The translations under genes and the position numbers were made by a program. A stretch of 44,394 bases of DNA. Source: a virus. Each line of letters opens with the position of its first letter. Positions within the stretch are counted from its first letter, which is position 1. The stretch covers positions 1 to 44,394 of the IMG/VR virus record IMGVR_UViG_3300034105_000115; one strand, given 5' to 3'. This document shows positions 1-8,300 of the stretch, in pieces. Under the pieces are notes generated by a model. That model was not told the origin of the DNA. It saw only the letters and a program-made list of their open reading frames with translations, and did no database searches.

Positions 1-253
1 TCTTTTCGTTTACTACAGCACTTGCTTGTTGGGCAATAGCTAATTTAGCTTCTACTTCTGCTACTTTTTCTTTCCATTCTTTATCTTTAGCAATGCCACC
101 TGAGTACCACGTGCCCATAATTATTAGCGCAACACCTGCGGGATAGGCGTATAGCCTAAGGGGAACAAGTATTTTACCAATTACTAAAGCTAGAACTCCT
201 GTGAAAAACATTACATAGAAAAGCCAGTCAGGTAACCAGTTTAGGATCCACAT
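1..253 (-). CDS. Partial small membrane protein, spanin-like (5' part only)
   Basis: The reading frame opens with ATG at 253 (MWILNWLPDWLF...) and runs off the left edge without a stop, giving 84 visible residues. Two hydrophobic segments lie at about residues 9-30 and 36-50. They are followed by a charged, heptad-like helix (KDKEWKEKVAEVEAKLAIAQQ) that looks like a coiled coil. This layout resembles small phage membrane proteins annotated as Rz/i-spanin-like or as unknown membrane proteins next to lysis genes, which would place it in the host inner membrane and periplasm. It follows the last glycine-rich adhesin by 4 bases, with no convincing Shine-Dalgarno sequence, so translational coupling is likely. 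A holin or a simple membrane protein of unknown role is also possible. The function is inference; the membrane plus coiled-coil layout is seen directly. Confidence 0.6.
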   Translation of the reverse strand, partial: MWILNWLPDWLFYVMFFTGVLALVIGKILVPLRLYAYPAGVALIIMGTWYSGGIAKDKEWKEKVAEVEAKLAIAQQASAVVNEK

Positions 254-257
254 AATA

Positions 258-1328
258 TTAAGTAATCGTAAAAGTACCAGAAGCGGTAAAAGTATGATAA
301 TAATAACCGCTAGCTGATATAACTGTTCCGCCGGTTGCTCTTTGTGTAGCAGATTGATAACGAATGATTACGATACCAGATCCTCCATTGCCGGCTACTG
401 CAAGACGTACAGCACCACCACCACCACCACGATTACTAGTAGCATTTAAGGTGCCGGCACTACCTCCACCTGCATTAGCTCCAGGTGTTCCATAACCAGA
501 TTCTCCCCAAGCAGCACCTCCACCTGCATAACTTATCGAAGTACCTGAAATGCTACTAATAAAAGCAGCACCGCCATTGATTCCGGACCCTGCACCACCA
601 GCACCACCACCACCAGCACCATCATATGGAGAAACATTACTACCAGCACCACTTGCATTACCCTGTCCAGCAGTACCTGCTACACTAGGAAATCCGTTTG
701 AACCCCCGCCACCTGACCCACCTGTGCCGCCGGCATACCCAGTATTAGCCGGTGAACCTGAACCACCTGTATGACCAGCACCGTATCCACCGCCTAAAGC
801 AATAATTGATCCAAATATCGAGGAGGTACCTGCAATACCACTCACACCCGCTTGAGTCTGCGCATTAGGAGCACCTACACCTCCTGCACCTACAGTTATA
901 GTAATAGGTGCAGATCCATATGCAATTGAATATGCTGAACCAGTCAGTAATCCACCACCACCACCACCACCAGCACCGCGTGCTGATGACCAGCCATCCA
1001 TGCCCCCGCCGCCCCCGCCTGCAACAACTAAATAATCTACAGTGAAAGCATAGGTATAATAAGCTGCCCAAGTACCTCCAGTCCATATTTCTGCCGCACC
1101 TAGCGAAGTATTCCAACGTGACATGCCTACAGTAGGAGTGCTGGGGCGCTGTGCCGTAGTACCAGAAGGCAATGAGAAATATCCAGTACTAGTAGTTGCA
1201 GTATCATATACTGAAGCTGCTGAAGAAGTTACTAAAGCTTTCCAAGATGTTCCATTCCAAGTCCAAGTTTTTGTACCTAATGCATAGGTCTGACCAACAG
1301 TTGGACTTGCGGGTAAAGTTAGTGCCAT
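258..1328 (-). CDS. Glycine-rich tail fibre tip / adhesin (copy 3 of 3)
   Basis: A 356-aa protein that probably sits at the tip of a tail fibre and contacts the host surface. Residues 1-30 carry the N-terminal motif shared with neighbouring genes (FPxSPTVxQTY...TWxWNGTxWK). At about 55-90 is the short module LPSGTTAQRPxxPxxGxxRxN, also found in the next two genes. From about 95 the protein becomes a long glycine-rich domain that starts with DYLVVAGGGGGG and contains GSGIVIIRYQ near its end. Such domains are known from phage adhesins, including the polyglycine-sandwich tip adhesins of T4-like phages, where the loops between Gly stretches decide receptor choice. Unlike the other two copies, it continues past IIRYQ with a 'GGTVISASGYYYHTFTASGTFTIT' type ending, which in its siblings precedes the Gly domain. 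It lies one base after the upstream gene, whose 3' end contains its ribosome binding site. Confidence 0.8.
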   Translation of the reverse strand: MALTLPASPTVGQTYALGTKTWTWNGTSWKALVTSSAASVYDTATTSTGYFSLPSGTTAQRPSTPTVGMSRWNTSLGAAEIWTGGTWAAYYTYAFTVDYLVVAGGGGGGMDGWSSARGAGGGGGGGLLTGSAYSIAYGSAPITITVGAGGVGAPNAQTQAGVSGIAGTSSIFGSIIALGGGYGAGHTGGSGSPANTGYAGGTGGSGGGGSNGFPSVAGTAGQGNASGAGSNVSPYDGAGGGGAGGAGSGINGGAAFISSISGTSISYAGGGAAWGESGYGTPGANAGGGSAGTLNATSNRGGGGGAVRLAVAGNGGSGIVIIRYQSATQRATGGTVISASGYYYHTFTASGTFTIT

Positions 1329-1329
1329 T

Positions 1330-1365
1330 TTATTGATACCTATATCTAATTATTACTACACCAGA
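1330..1365. repeat. 36-bp direct repeat, copy A (adhesin junction)
   Basis: The 36 bases at 1330-1365 are identical to those at 2508-2543 on the plus strand. On the coding strand the repeat contains the last codons (IIRYRYQ), the stop codon and the AGG ribosome-binding sequence for the next gene. It therefore forms a ready-made cassette junction between glycine-rich adhesin genes. Confidence 0.9.
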
Positions 1366-2505
1366 ACCGCCAGTACCACCGAATGAGGTACCTGGACCGT
1401 ATCCTCCGCCTCCTGTATTTGCTATAGGATTTTTAGAAGCATTAGTACTAGCATTGCCCTTTCCACTTGCACCAAAATAGGTTGTTGCTGAATCGTCCGC
1501 TGCTCCCCCTCCACCAGCTACCCAATATGATCCGGTTATCAACTCACCAATAGTTGAACCTACTATTGGATTTACAATACCTACACCTCCCACACCAATT
1601 GTTGCACCTACACCTCCAGCACCCCCGCCGCCGCCTGGTACACCATATGTGGCTAAAGCACCCGTACCAGCACCACCAGCATAGCCTTGTCCCGCAGTTC
1701 CAGCACCTCCAGCACCACCTGAACTAGTAGTGGATCCTCCACCACCACCCGAACCTCCACTGGAGCCCGCAGTAGGTGTTGAGTATGCCCCTCCTCCACC
1801 TCCACCTATTGATGTATTACCAAATGCAGTAGAATTGTTACCATTACTTCCATTAGTATTCTGAGTAGCAGAGTATGCACCGCCGGCACCTACTACAATT
1901 GAATAAGCAGTTCCTTGGTTTGCAGTTACTGCCAAATTATATAGTAGGCCGCCAGCGCCGCCGCCGCCGCCTAGATCCCAGCCGCCCCCTCCTCCACCCG
2001 CTATAGTTAAAACTTCTACAGTACTTCCACTCGGTACAAAACTGGGGGTAAAAGTACCACTAGTAGTAAAAGTATGAATAGCATAATTACCACTATATGT
2101 TATTGTACCGCCTGTAGCAGACATATAAGAAATAGTACTTACAGCGTACCAGTTAGTTTTATAGTAAAGTTCAAGAACATTTAACTCAGTATTAATTCTC
2201 ATATTACCTATTACTGGTGAACTTGGACGCTGCGCTGTAGTTCCGCTAGGTAACGGATTAGCAGGAAGACCTGCGGAAGTAGCGACTGATTCTAGCCAAA
2301 CACCGCCAGTTCTAATATATAAAGTACCATCAGTTGTATCATACCATAACTGACCCTCAACTGGAGAAATTGGAGCAGTAGTACCTAAGGTAGTAGCTGC
2401 AGAAGTTACATTTGATTTCCAAGTCGTGCCATTCCAAATCCAAGTTTTTGAACCTGATGTATAGGTTTGATTAACAGTTGGACTTGCGGGAAATGATAGT
2501 GCCAT
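1330..2505 (-). CDS. Glycine-rich tail fibre tip / adhesin (copy 2 of 3)
   Basis: A 391-aa probable receptor-binding protein. In order: the N-terminal FPASPTVNQTYTSGSKTWIWNGTTWK-type module (residues 3-30), a linker module (SPVEGQLWYDTTDGTLYIRTGGVW, about 47-70), the GTTAQRPSSPVIGNMRIN module (about 87-105), a short beta segment (GGTITYSGNYAIHTFTTSGTF, about 132-153), then a glycine-rich domain from about 165 to the C terminus GGSGVVIIRYRYQ. The order matches the next upstream gene, so these are paralogues. The very 3' end (codons for RYRYQ and the stop) contains the AGG that serves the following gene as a ribosome binding site. The glycine-rich architecture is seen directly; the adhesin role follows from known glycine-rich phage proteins. 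Confidence 0.8.
   Translation of the reverse strand: MALSFPASPTVNQTYTSGSKTWIWNGTTWKSNVTSAATTLGTTAPISPVEGQLWYDTTDGTLYIRTGGVWLESVATSAGLPANPLPSGTTAQRPSSPVIGNMRINTELNVLELYYKTNWYAVSTISYMSATGGTITYSGNYAIHTFTTSGTFTPSFVPSGSTVEVLTIAGGGGGGWDLGGGGGAGGLLYNLAVTANQGTAYSIVVGAGGAYSATQNTNGSNGNNSTAFGNTSIGGGGGGAYSTPTAGSSGGSGGGGGSTTSSGGAGGAGTAGQGYAGGAGTGALATYGVPGGGGGAGGVGATIGVGGVGIVNPIVGSTIGELITGSYWVAGGGGAADDSATTYFGASGKGNASTNASKNPIANTGGGGYGPGTSFGGTGGSGVVIIRYRYQ
2064..2100. repeat. 37-bp dispersed repeat inside adhesin genes, copy A
   Basis: The 37 bases at 2064-2100 are identical to 3218-3254, with near-identity continuing on both sides. They encode the YSGNYAIHTFTSSGTF-type segment just before the glycine-rich domain. 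Together with the end repeat they bracket the variable Gly-rich half of copies 1 and 2, so this half could be swapped by homologous recombination. Confidence 0.85.
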
Positions 2506-2507
2506 GA

Positions 2508-2543
2508 TTATTGATACCTATATCTAATTATTACTACACCAGA
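2508..2543. repeat. 36-bp direct repeat, copy B (adhesin junction)
   Basis: Second copy of the repeat at 1330-1365, at the 3' end of the first glycine-rich adhesin gene. The distance between copies is 1178 bp, which is one adhesin gene plus its junction. Recombination between the copies would delete or duplicate exactly one cassette. Confidence 0.9.
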
Positions 2544-3620
2544 GCCGCCAGAGCCAGACGTTAATCCACCGCCACCGCCACCGCCAGTATTTGCTGTGCC
2601 TGATACACCTGCAATAGTATAATAAGACCCAGCACCACCACCACCAGCACCGCCGGCACCGCCGGCACTACCACTATAATTAGTACCACCACCACCACCA
2701 CCTGCATAAGTAACGGATGTGCCTGTAATTGTTGAAGCTAGTCCCGCACCTCCTGCACCGCCCACAGTATTAGCAGTACTTGCACCTACTGCCCCTGCCC
2801 CACCGCCACCGCCACCTGAAGTATATGAGGTTACTCCATCACCTCCCGTACCGCCATTATTACCTTGACCTGGCGTGCCTGATCCACCTACACCATTATT
2901 TGCAACAGAAAATCCTACTCCTGATCCACTTCCTCCTGCTCCACCAACTCTCCCAGTACTTGGTGTGCCGCCACCACCATACGCAATTAAACTAAATGCA
3001 GTAGAATTTACACCAGTAGTATTTGCACCGCCTCCTGCTCCTACTACAATTGCATATGCGCTAACTGCCAGACTAGTTGAACTAGCTAGTAGCCCCCCGG
3101 CACCCCCTCCGCCATAAGCTCCGCCAGTGTTACTCCCGCTTCCACCACCTCCACCAACAATTAGATAATCAGCAGTATTTCCACTTGGCGCAGTAGTTAC
3201 AGTAAAAGTACCGCTACTAGTAAAAGTATGAATAGCATAATTACCACTATATGTAATTGTTCCGCCTGTAGCAACTGCATATCCAAATGAGGCTAAAGGG
3301 AACCAAGTAGTTCCATAGTATACTTCAGCAACATTAGTATCGCTATTAAGTCGCATATTGCCTGCTACAGGGGATCCTGGACGTTGTGCAGTAGTACCAA
3401 CAGGTAATGGATTAGCTGCTGCACCTGCTGCACCTGCTGCACCTGCAGCACCTGCTGCAGCTACTATAGCCTCGATCCAAAGTGCACCAGTTCTAATATA
3501 CAAAGTACCGTCAGTTGTATCATACCACATTTGACCCTCAATTGGAGAGGCTGGAGGAGTTACCCCTATGATAGTAGCTGCTGCACTACCAGTTGCTAAT
3601 AACTTAGCCTTGGTTGCCAT
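2508..3620 (-). CDS. Glycine-rich tail fibre tip / adhesin (copy 1 of 3)
   Basis: Start chosen at ATG 3620 (MATKAKLLATGS), giving 370 aa. The frame is open further upstream, but that part overlaps the preceding gene almost entirely and does not look like protein of this family. The protein lacks the TWxWNGTxWK head of its siblings and begins with a short Ala-rich segment. It then has SPIEGQMWYDTTDGTLYIRTG, a GAA collagen-like run (about residues 55-68), the GTTAQRP module, the GGTITYSGNYAIHTFTSSGTF segment and a long glycine-rich domain ending GGSGVVIIRYRYQ. It overlaps the upstream gene by 17 bases, so translation is probably coupled. A likely distal fibre protein or adhesin with fast-evolving Gly-rich loops. 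Confidence 0.78.
   Translation of the reverse strand: MATKAKLLATGSAAATIIGVTPPASPIEGQMWYDTTDGTLYIRTGALWIEAIVAAAGAAGAAGAAGAAANPLPVGTTAQRPGSPVAGNMRLNSDTNVAEVYYGTTWFPLASFGYAVATGGTITYSGNYAIHTFTSSGTFTVTTAPSGNTADYLIVGGGGGSGSNTGGAYGGGGAGGLLASSTSLAVSAYAIVVGAGGGANTTGVNSTAFSLIAYGGGGTPSTGRVGGAGGSGSGVGFSVANNGVGGSGTPGQGNNGGTGGDGVTSYTSGGGGGGAGAVGASTANTVGGAGGAGLASTITGTSVTYAGGGGGGTNYSGSAGGAGGAGGGGAGSYYTIAGVSGTANTGGGGGGGLTSGSGGSGVVIIRYRYQ
3218..3254. repeat. 37-bp dispersed repeat inside adhesin genes, copy B
   Basis: Identical to 2064-2100 and in the equivalent place of the neighbouring paralogue, just upstream (coding sense) of its glycine-rich domain. Confidence 0.85.
3418..3459 (-). repeat. 9-bp tandem repeat encoding Gly-Ala-Ala
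   Basis: On the plus strand the unit gctgcacct occurs three times in a row at 3418-3444, followed by a one-base variant and a partial unit. On the coding strand it encodes a GAA collagen-like linker in the first glycine-rich adhesin. Because the unit is a multiple of three, copy-number change would lengthen or shorten the linker without breaking the frame. Confidence 0.85.
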
Positions 3621-3954
3621 CAGACTCTTTCCAAGATGTAGTACCTTCGTCCCAAGAATATTTCTTGCCGTCTGTAGGCATAGGGGTAGGCGCATCCCAT
3701 AGACAGGAATCTTCCACGAGTACCCAACTTGCGAAAGGTTTTGGGGGAATGAAAGCATCACGCTGTGCGTCATATGTGTAGCCAATACCTGCGTAGTTCT
3801 TACGCAGTGGGCGACCCTCAGGATGCGTTCCACCTAAGGTATTGTAGCTAGTTTGAATCCAACCTGTACCGAAAAGACCCGTGTCAATGACATCCTGTTC
3901 GGCTACGATTACTTGAGTGACGACGCCGTCTACTACTTGTGCAAAATGTGACAT
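3604..3954 (-). CDS. Small tail-associated protein of the MSHFAQ / KNYAGIGYTYD type
   Basis: Start taken at ATG 3954 (MSHFAQVVDGVV), giving 116 aa. An alternative ATG at 3969 would overlap the preceding gene and has no ribosome binding site, whereas GAAAGA precedes 3954. The sequence has the pattern of a small protein common in T4-like phages of aquatic bacteria: an N-terminal 'HFAQ...VVTQVIV' strand, then WIQTSYN, RKNYAGIGYTYD, RDAFIPPKPF, CLWDAPTPMP and a final YSWDEGTTSWK. Its biochemical role is not firmly known. Its place among fibre genes suggests a minor virion or fibre-associated protein. It overlaps the first Gly-rich adhesin gene by 17 bases. Confidence 0.7.
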   Translation of the reverse strand: MSHFAQVVDGVVTQVIVAEQDVIDTGLFGTGWIQTSYNTLGGTHPEGRPLRKNYAGIGYTYDAQRDAFIPPKPFASWVLVEDSCLWDAPTPMPTDGKKYSWDEGTTSWKESDGNQG

Positions 3955-3958
3955 GTTT

Positions 3959-4378
3959 TTATCTTTCATTAGGTTGTATGGGGGCGGTCAGAATAGTAGT
4001 AGCCCGCTCTTGGGTTAGTAGACCTTTTGTCACTAACATTGGGAATCCTACTACTACTTTGCTACCGTCGTTTAGGTCAATTGAGGTAGCGTTGTCGAAC
4101 CTAGTTTTCCACAATTCTACTTCCGCATCCGTTTTAGCTGCATTGATAATACCAATAAATTCAGCATCAGTCATGCGATTTAGGAGGGCTAGTTTAGTAA
4201 TAATACTAGGTAGTACTACAACAGGGCCGTCAACGAATACACCGTTCTCGTACTTTTTACCTAGTAGAGTAGTATCATACTCGGCAATTTCTATCATATT
4301 AGCAGCGTCTATTGTGCTGGTAGTTTGAGTGACGCCGGTGACAATATTATTATCGTTTAATTGTACATAATTTGGCAT
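3959..4378 (-). CDS. Small fibre-associated protein, possible fibre-assembly chaperone
   Basis: A 139-aa protein starting at ATG 4378 with AAAGGA 6 bases upstream; the ribosome binding site overlaps the stop region of the gene before. The N terminus (NYVQLNDNNIVTGVTQT) has the 'protein of variable output' pattern seen at the start of many phage fibre accessory or assembly proteins, as does the next gene. The C-terminal half is helical and contains LLNRMTDAEFIGI, a WKTRFDNATSIDLND stretch and GLLTQERATTILTAP. A similar arrangement occurs in small phage proteins of unknown function encoded beside fibres. A role in fibre folding is inference from position and shape only. Confidence 0.55.
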   Translation of the reverse strand: MPNYVQLNDNNIVTGVTQTTSTIDAANMIEIAEYDTTLLGKKYENGVFVDGPVVVLPSIITKLALLNRMTDAEFIGIINAAKTDAEVELWKTRFDNATSIDLNDGSKVVVGFPMLVTKGLLTQERATTILTAPIQPNER

Positions 4379-4387
4379 ATCTATCCT

Positions 4388-4711
4388 TTAATAATATTCA
4401 ACTACTTGCCAACTGCAATCATAACCGTACCACGGACCTGCAGAATAAGTAGTATAAAAGGGACCAAAAACAGTAAGGGTAGTAGCAGTTATTGATATAA
4501 GCTCATATAGAATAGTAATACCTGTGCCTCCCCAATGAAGCCCACCAGCTAAGGTTACCACTGCTTTGGCTGGATTGACTGCGCTAATAGTTATAGCTGT
4601 AGAGTTTGCGCCGGTTGTTGGTGTGGTGGTGGTGTAGGTACCAACTGCACTAAAAATACCACGTTGTACCGACTTCACCCCACCTGTTGTAAATTGAGTT
4701 ATATTACTCAT
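4388..4711 (-). CDS. Small tail fibre accessory protein, unknown function
   Basis: Start placed at ATG 4711 (MSNITQFTTGGVKSVQRG), giving 107 aa. The ATGA at 4708-4711 overlaps the stop of the upstream fibre gene, a typical coupled start; a GTG at 4723 is less likely. The N-terminal GGVKSVQRGIF motif is recurrent in phage tail proteins. The rest is Thr/Ser/Ala-rich beta sequence (AITISAVNPAKAVVTLAGG...) ending in aromatic residues (GPWYGYDCSWQVVEYY). It has no membrane segment or signal peptide. It is probably a structural add-on of the adjacent fibre. Confidence 0.5.
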   Translation of the reverse strand: MSNITQFTTGGVKSVQRGIFSAVGTYTTTTPTTGANSTAITISAVNPAKAVVTLAGGLHWGGTGITILYELISITATTLTVFGPFYTTYSAGPWYGYDCSWQVVEYY

Positions 4712-5304
4712 AGTGTTACCCACCCTATAGTTGCATTAATATACCGGAGTTGTATCGTGATGTAATTAGCGGTGTCGATGGTAAGGTTTTGCATCAACCC
4801 CATGATTGCATTACCATTGAAGGCAATCACGTTAGTCGCTATTAAGTTGCCAGACGTTACGTAGACTATGTCACCAACAGTTGGTGAAGCAGGTAATGTT
4901 AACGTAGTAGTTGTTGCATGGGTTAATACGTAATGGTTGCCCTTGATAGCAGTCTGAGTAGTTGCACTAACTATTACTAGGGTAGGAGTACCACCACCGG
5001 GAGTAGCACTAGTCCAAGTAGTACCGTTACTAGTTAAAACATTTCCTGAAGTTCCGGGACTTGATAGACTTGTGCCACCATTAGCTGCTGGTAAAACCCC
5101 CGTAACTCCTGTAGTTAGTGGTAACCCGGTAGCATTGGCGAGTGTAATTGTAGGTCCTACGCTAAGTACTGCATTACCTGTACCGGTTACACCGGTTAAT
5201 GCAGTACTAGGTAGCTTCCAAGCGGTACCATTCCATGTCCAGGTTCTAGTACCTGAAGTGTAGGTTTGGTTAACCGTTGGGCTTGAAGGGAAAGCTAATG
5301 CCAT
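4708..5304 (-). CDS. Short tail fibre protein with TWxWNGTxWK head module
   Basis: A 198-aa protein starting at ATG 5304; the ribosome binding site TAAGGA overlaps the stop codon of the upstream gene. Residues 1-31 share the FPSSPTVNQTYTSGTRTWTWNGTAWK-type module with the Gly-rich adhesins. The middle has the LPAANGGTSLSSPGTSGNVLTSNGTTW segment, a common phage fibre stretch. The C-terminal 90 residues (VSATTQTAIKGNHYVLTHATTTTLTLPASPTVGD...) are a divergent copy of the TLPASPxxGDYVYF module of the fibres at 16198-17535 and 18037-19458. This indicates a modular fibre built from the same parts list; which end attaches to the virion is not known. Confidence 0.7.
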   Translation of the reverse strand: MALAFPSSPTVNQTYTSGTRTWTWNGTAWKLPSTALTGVTGTGNAVLSVGPTITLANATGLPLTTGVTGVLPAANGGTSLSSPGTSGNVLTSNGTTWTSATPGGGTPTLVIVSATTQTAIKGNHYVLTHATTTTLTLPASPTVGDIVYVTSGNLIATNVIAFNGNAIMGLMQNLTIDTANYITIQLRYINATIGWVTL

Positions 5305-5313
5305 AATTATTCC

Positions 5314-8300
5314 TTAGCGTGCAGTAGCAAAATTGAATGCAGTTTCGGCGAAAGCTGCGTAGATCATAGTGTTACCAGAACCATTTTGTGCTGCGCCAAG
5401 ATCTCGTAATTTGAATCCATTAGATAGAATATCAACAGCATTCCAACTTGATGATTCAACATTTGAAAGGTTTGCTGCAAGTTCTGCATTAGCTACATTG
5501 TTTATACTACGTGAGGCGTCTATTACTTCCCAATCATACCCCGCTGTACCCACACTTGTGTTCTTTAACAGTATATATCGTGGCTTAAATCCAGTATAAA
5601 CAAACGGTCCGTCATTACTACCATTACCCGTATATTTCCCGAAGGCACTATATCCTGCGACTGGTGCCCAGCAGTAAGCTATATAAGTCCAGGCAGTCTG
5701 AGATGGTACAGTACCAATACTAAATACAGATGCTGTTGGAGTTGTGCTATTCCAGTACAGTGCACTACTATATGCTGAACTAGTAAGGTTAGGATTTAGT
5801 CCTAATGTATTACCAAGGGAGGTATGATAAGCGTACCAATTATCTGCATTATTTCTAGATTTTATAATCATAAAAGAGGGGGCTACACCAAGCCCATGGC
5901 CTATTGTAGCATTCGCCCCAGTACCCGTATATCCCACAACAGAGAATCCAGCAGCTTGATTAGCACTTACAGTTGATGTGATTGTACCGGCAGTATTATT
6001 GTTAGCACTTACTGCACCTCCAGCTTTCCATTGCCAAGCAACGTAGGTAGTTGCATTGTAATTTCCGCCACTGTCACTACCATACCCATATCCATTTGAA
6101 TTGAATGAAGTAAGGCGTTGTGCGCTATATTGTTCTGCGTTTGTTGCATCAGAAAAAAGAGTATTTCCAATTCCACGAACTGAGTCATATAACGTATTGT
6201 TATAGGCATTATTTCTTGATTTTGTCCAAACCAAATCAGGCTGAAACGATATTCCATTGATTGCGTTATTGATATTTTGTGTTGAACCATTACCAGTATA
6301 CGTCGTAGCAGCCATAGCTGTTGCAGGATTAAGAACTGCGGAAGCTGGCAAGTTATAAGTATTTAGTGCTAGGAAGCCTGTGGGTGGTGTATACGTGAAA
6401 GGGCGTTGACCGAAGTTAACACTTGCTCCAGTATTACCGCCACCATTGCCAGGAGTGTTACTATACGTGGAAGCAAATGGGATTGTGTTAGAAGTTATGC
6501 CAGTAAAACTAGGCCCTGTCCCTGCGGAAGGATTACCCGCAATCCATGTGCCGTTTACGCCAAGCCAAATTTGCCCAACAACCGCATCAAAAGCTACCAT
6601 TAAAGTATCGTTAACAGCAGGCGTTATAGAGGTTGCAGTAGTCGCACTATTGCCAAATATAGAATAAACGCCAACAACAGGCCAATATATACCCCAAGCT
6701 TGCGCGTTACTTGGAGGGTTTATACCTGCGCTTGTTAAAGACAATAGTAAGATACCAAACTCAGCTCCCGCAGAAGCAGACAAACCCCCAAGAACCCCTT
6801 CCCAATAAAACTTAGCACTTCCATATGCTGGCGCAATAGTTGCGATTGTAGTGTGCCATGCGCCAGTAGTGCTTGCATCTTGAAAAGTAAGGTTTGCTTG
6901 GCTTAGATATGCTCCCGAGTTGTTTACGTTATACAGGGGGTTCCAAGTAGCATAATTACCCACAGTAGCACTTGATGGAACTGGGCTGTCTAACATAGAA
7001 TCGTAATTTGATCCGGCAGTAAGACTGACGTAGTTCGGTGTCCAATTATTATTGTTACCAGATGAGTCTTTACCGATTGAAACTACAAAGGGATTCTGTA
7101 CAGACATTACTACAGAACCTCCGTTGGTAATAGCATAACTATTGCCACTGTTGTCTACAAGAGAGGCACCTTGCAATGTCAATACTGTAGTATTAGTTAC
7201 TGCAGTAAGTGGCGCTATAGTCGGGGAAAAGTTAGAAGTATAAACTGCAGTTCCATTGACTGATCTAAAGTTAGAAATGTAACCTTGGAAGAATCCTGAT
7301 GTGGCATCATATGATCCAATGTACCCAACACCTCCTGCAAGACTATCACTACGTGTAATAGTTACTTTTGAAATACCATCTACATATACATTTACAGTAG
7401 TACCGCTTCTGACAACTGCAACATGATGCCAAGTACTAAGTGTAAGTTCACTAGCTGAAGTTATATATTGTGCAGCAGATACCCCAAGATCCAACCTTAA
7501 TTGTGATACACTTGCTTCATATATTAAGTTAATACCTTGTAGGGACCACAATCTTGCATTAGCCCCATTGGTAATAGCAGCGCCAGTAATATATACCCAT
7601 GCTTCTTGTGTAAAACTAGAAGTACCAAAGGCTGGTAAAGAGGCTGTTGCTACGTATTGACTACTGCCATTAAATAATCCTGCATATGTTGTTGTAGAGG
7701 ATACATTTGTAAAGGGTAAATAGAAACCATTTATACCATAAGTACTGGCGTAAGCCTTAGGAATCCATGCTCCTGAAGTTACACTAACTTCGCCGAAACT
7801 TGCTGGAGTTAACGCCTGACCGTCAATGAAATTGACTTCTGTCATTTCACCATCATGGTATTCCCATGCCCCACTATATGCAGCTGAAAAATAGTGTCTT
7901 GAAGCACTATTTATGTATTCAACTTGACTAGACGTAGGTTGAGTCCCAGTAACCGTTTGTATGGCACCATTAACGTATAGAATCAATCTGTTACCTGCAG
8001 TTGCGTTTGCGCTATCATACACACAGACAATGTGATACCAAGCTGCTGGGTCACGAAATACTGCGGTTGTTGTTGCTGTTGCAACAGACCCGTTAAAAAG
8101 TAGTTGATCTGATGAGTTAAATTGAATAGCAGTCCTGACAGATATAGAAGAGTAGCCTTGGAATAAACCTCCTCCTGCACCAAGTCTTCCGCGCTTAACC
8201 CAAGCACTCCAAGTCCATTTAAGTGGGTTAGTAGCTGTTGTAAGTGTCCTGTTCAAATACGAACCGCCAGCAGCTCTAAATCTCAACGACTTAGCAACTA

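Noticed and set aside
550-774. Plus-strand proline-rich open frame opposite a glycine-rich adhesin
   Set aside because: Glycine codons (GGN) read on the other strand give Pro codons and few stops, so this frame, and the similar ones at 2875-3117 and 11591-11881, are by-products of the glycine-rich genes. No ribosome binding site or promoter supports them.
258-3620. Diversity-generating retroelement acting on the glycine-rich adhesins
   Set aside because: Repeats and adhesins would fit, but no reverse transcriptase, template repeat or adenine-specific variable pair is visible in the window.
3939-4328. Plus-strand open frame of 129 codons
   Set aside because: It lies entirely opposite well-supported minus-strand genes, has no credible translation start, and its sequence has no domain pattern.
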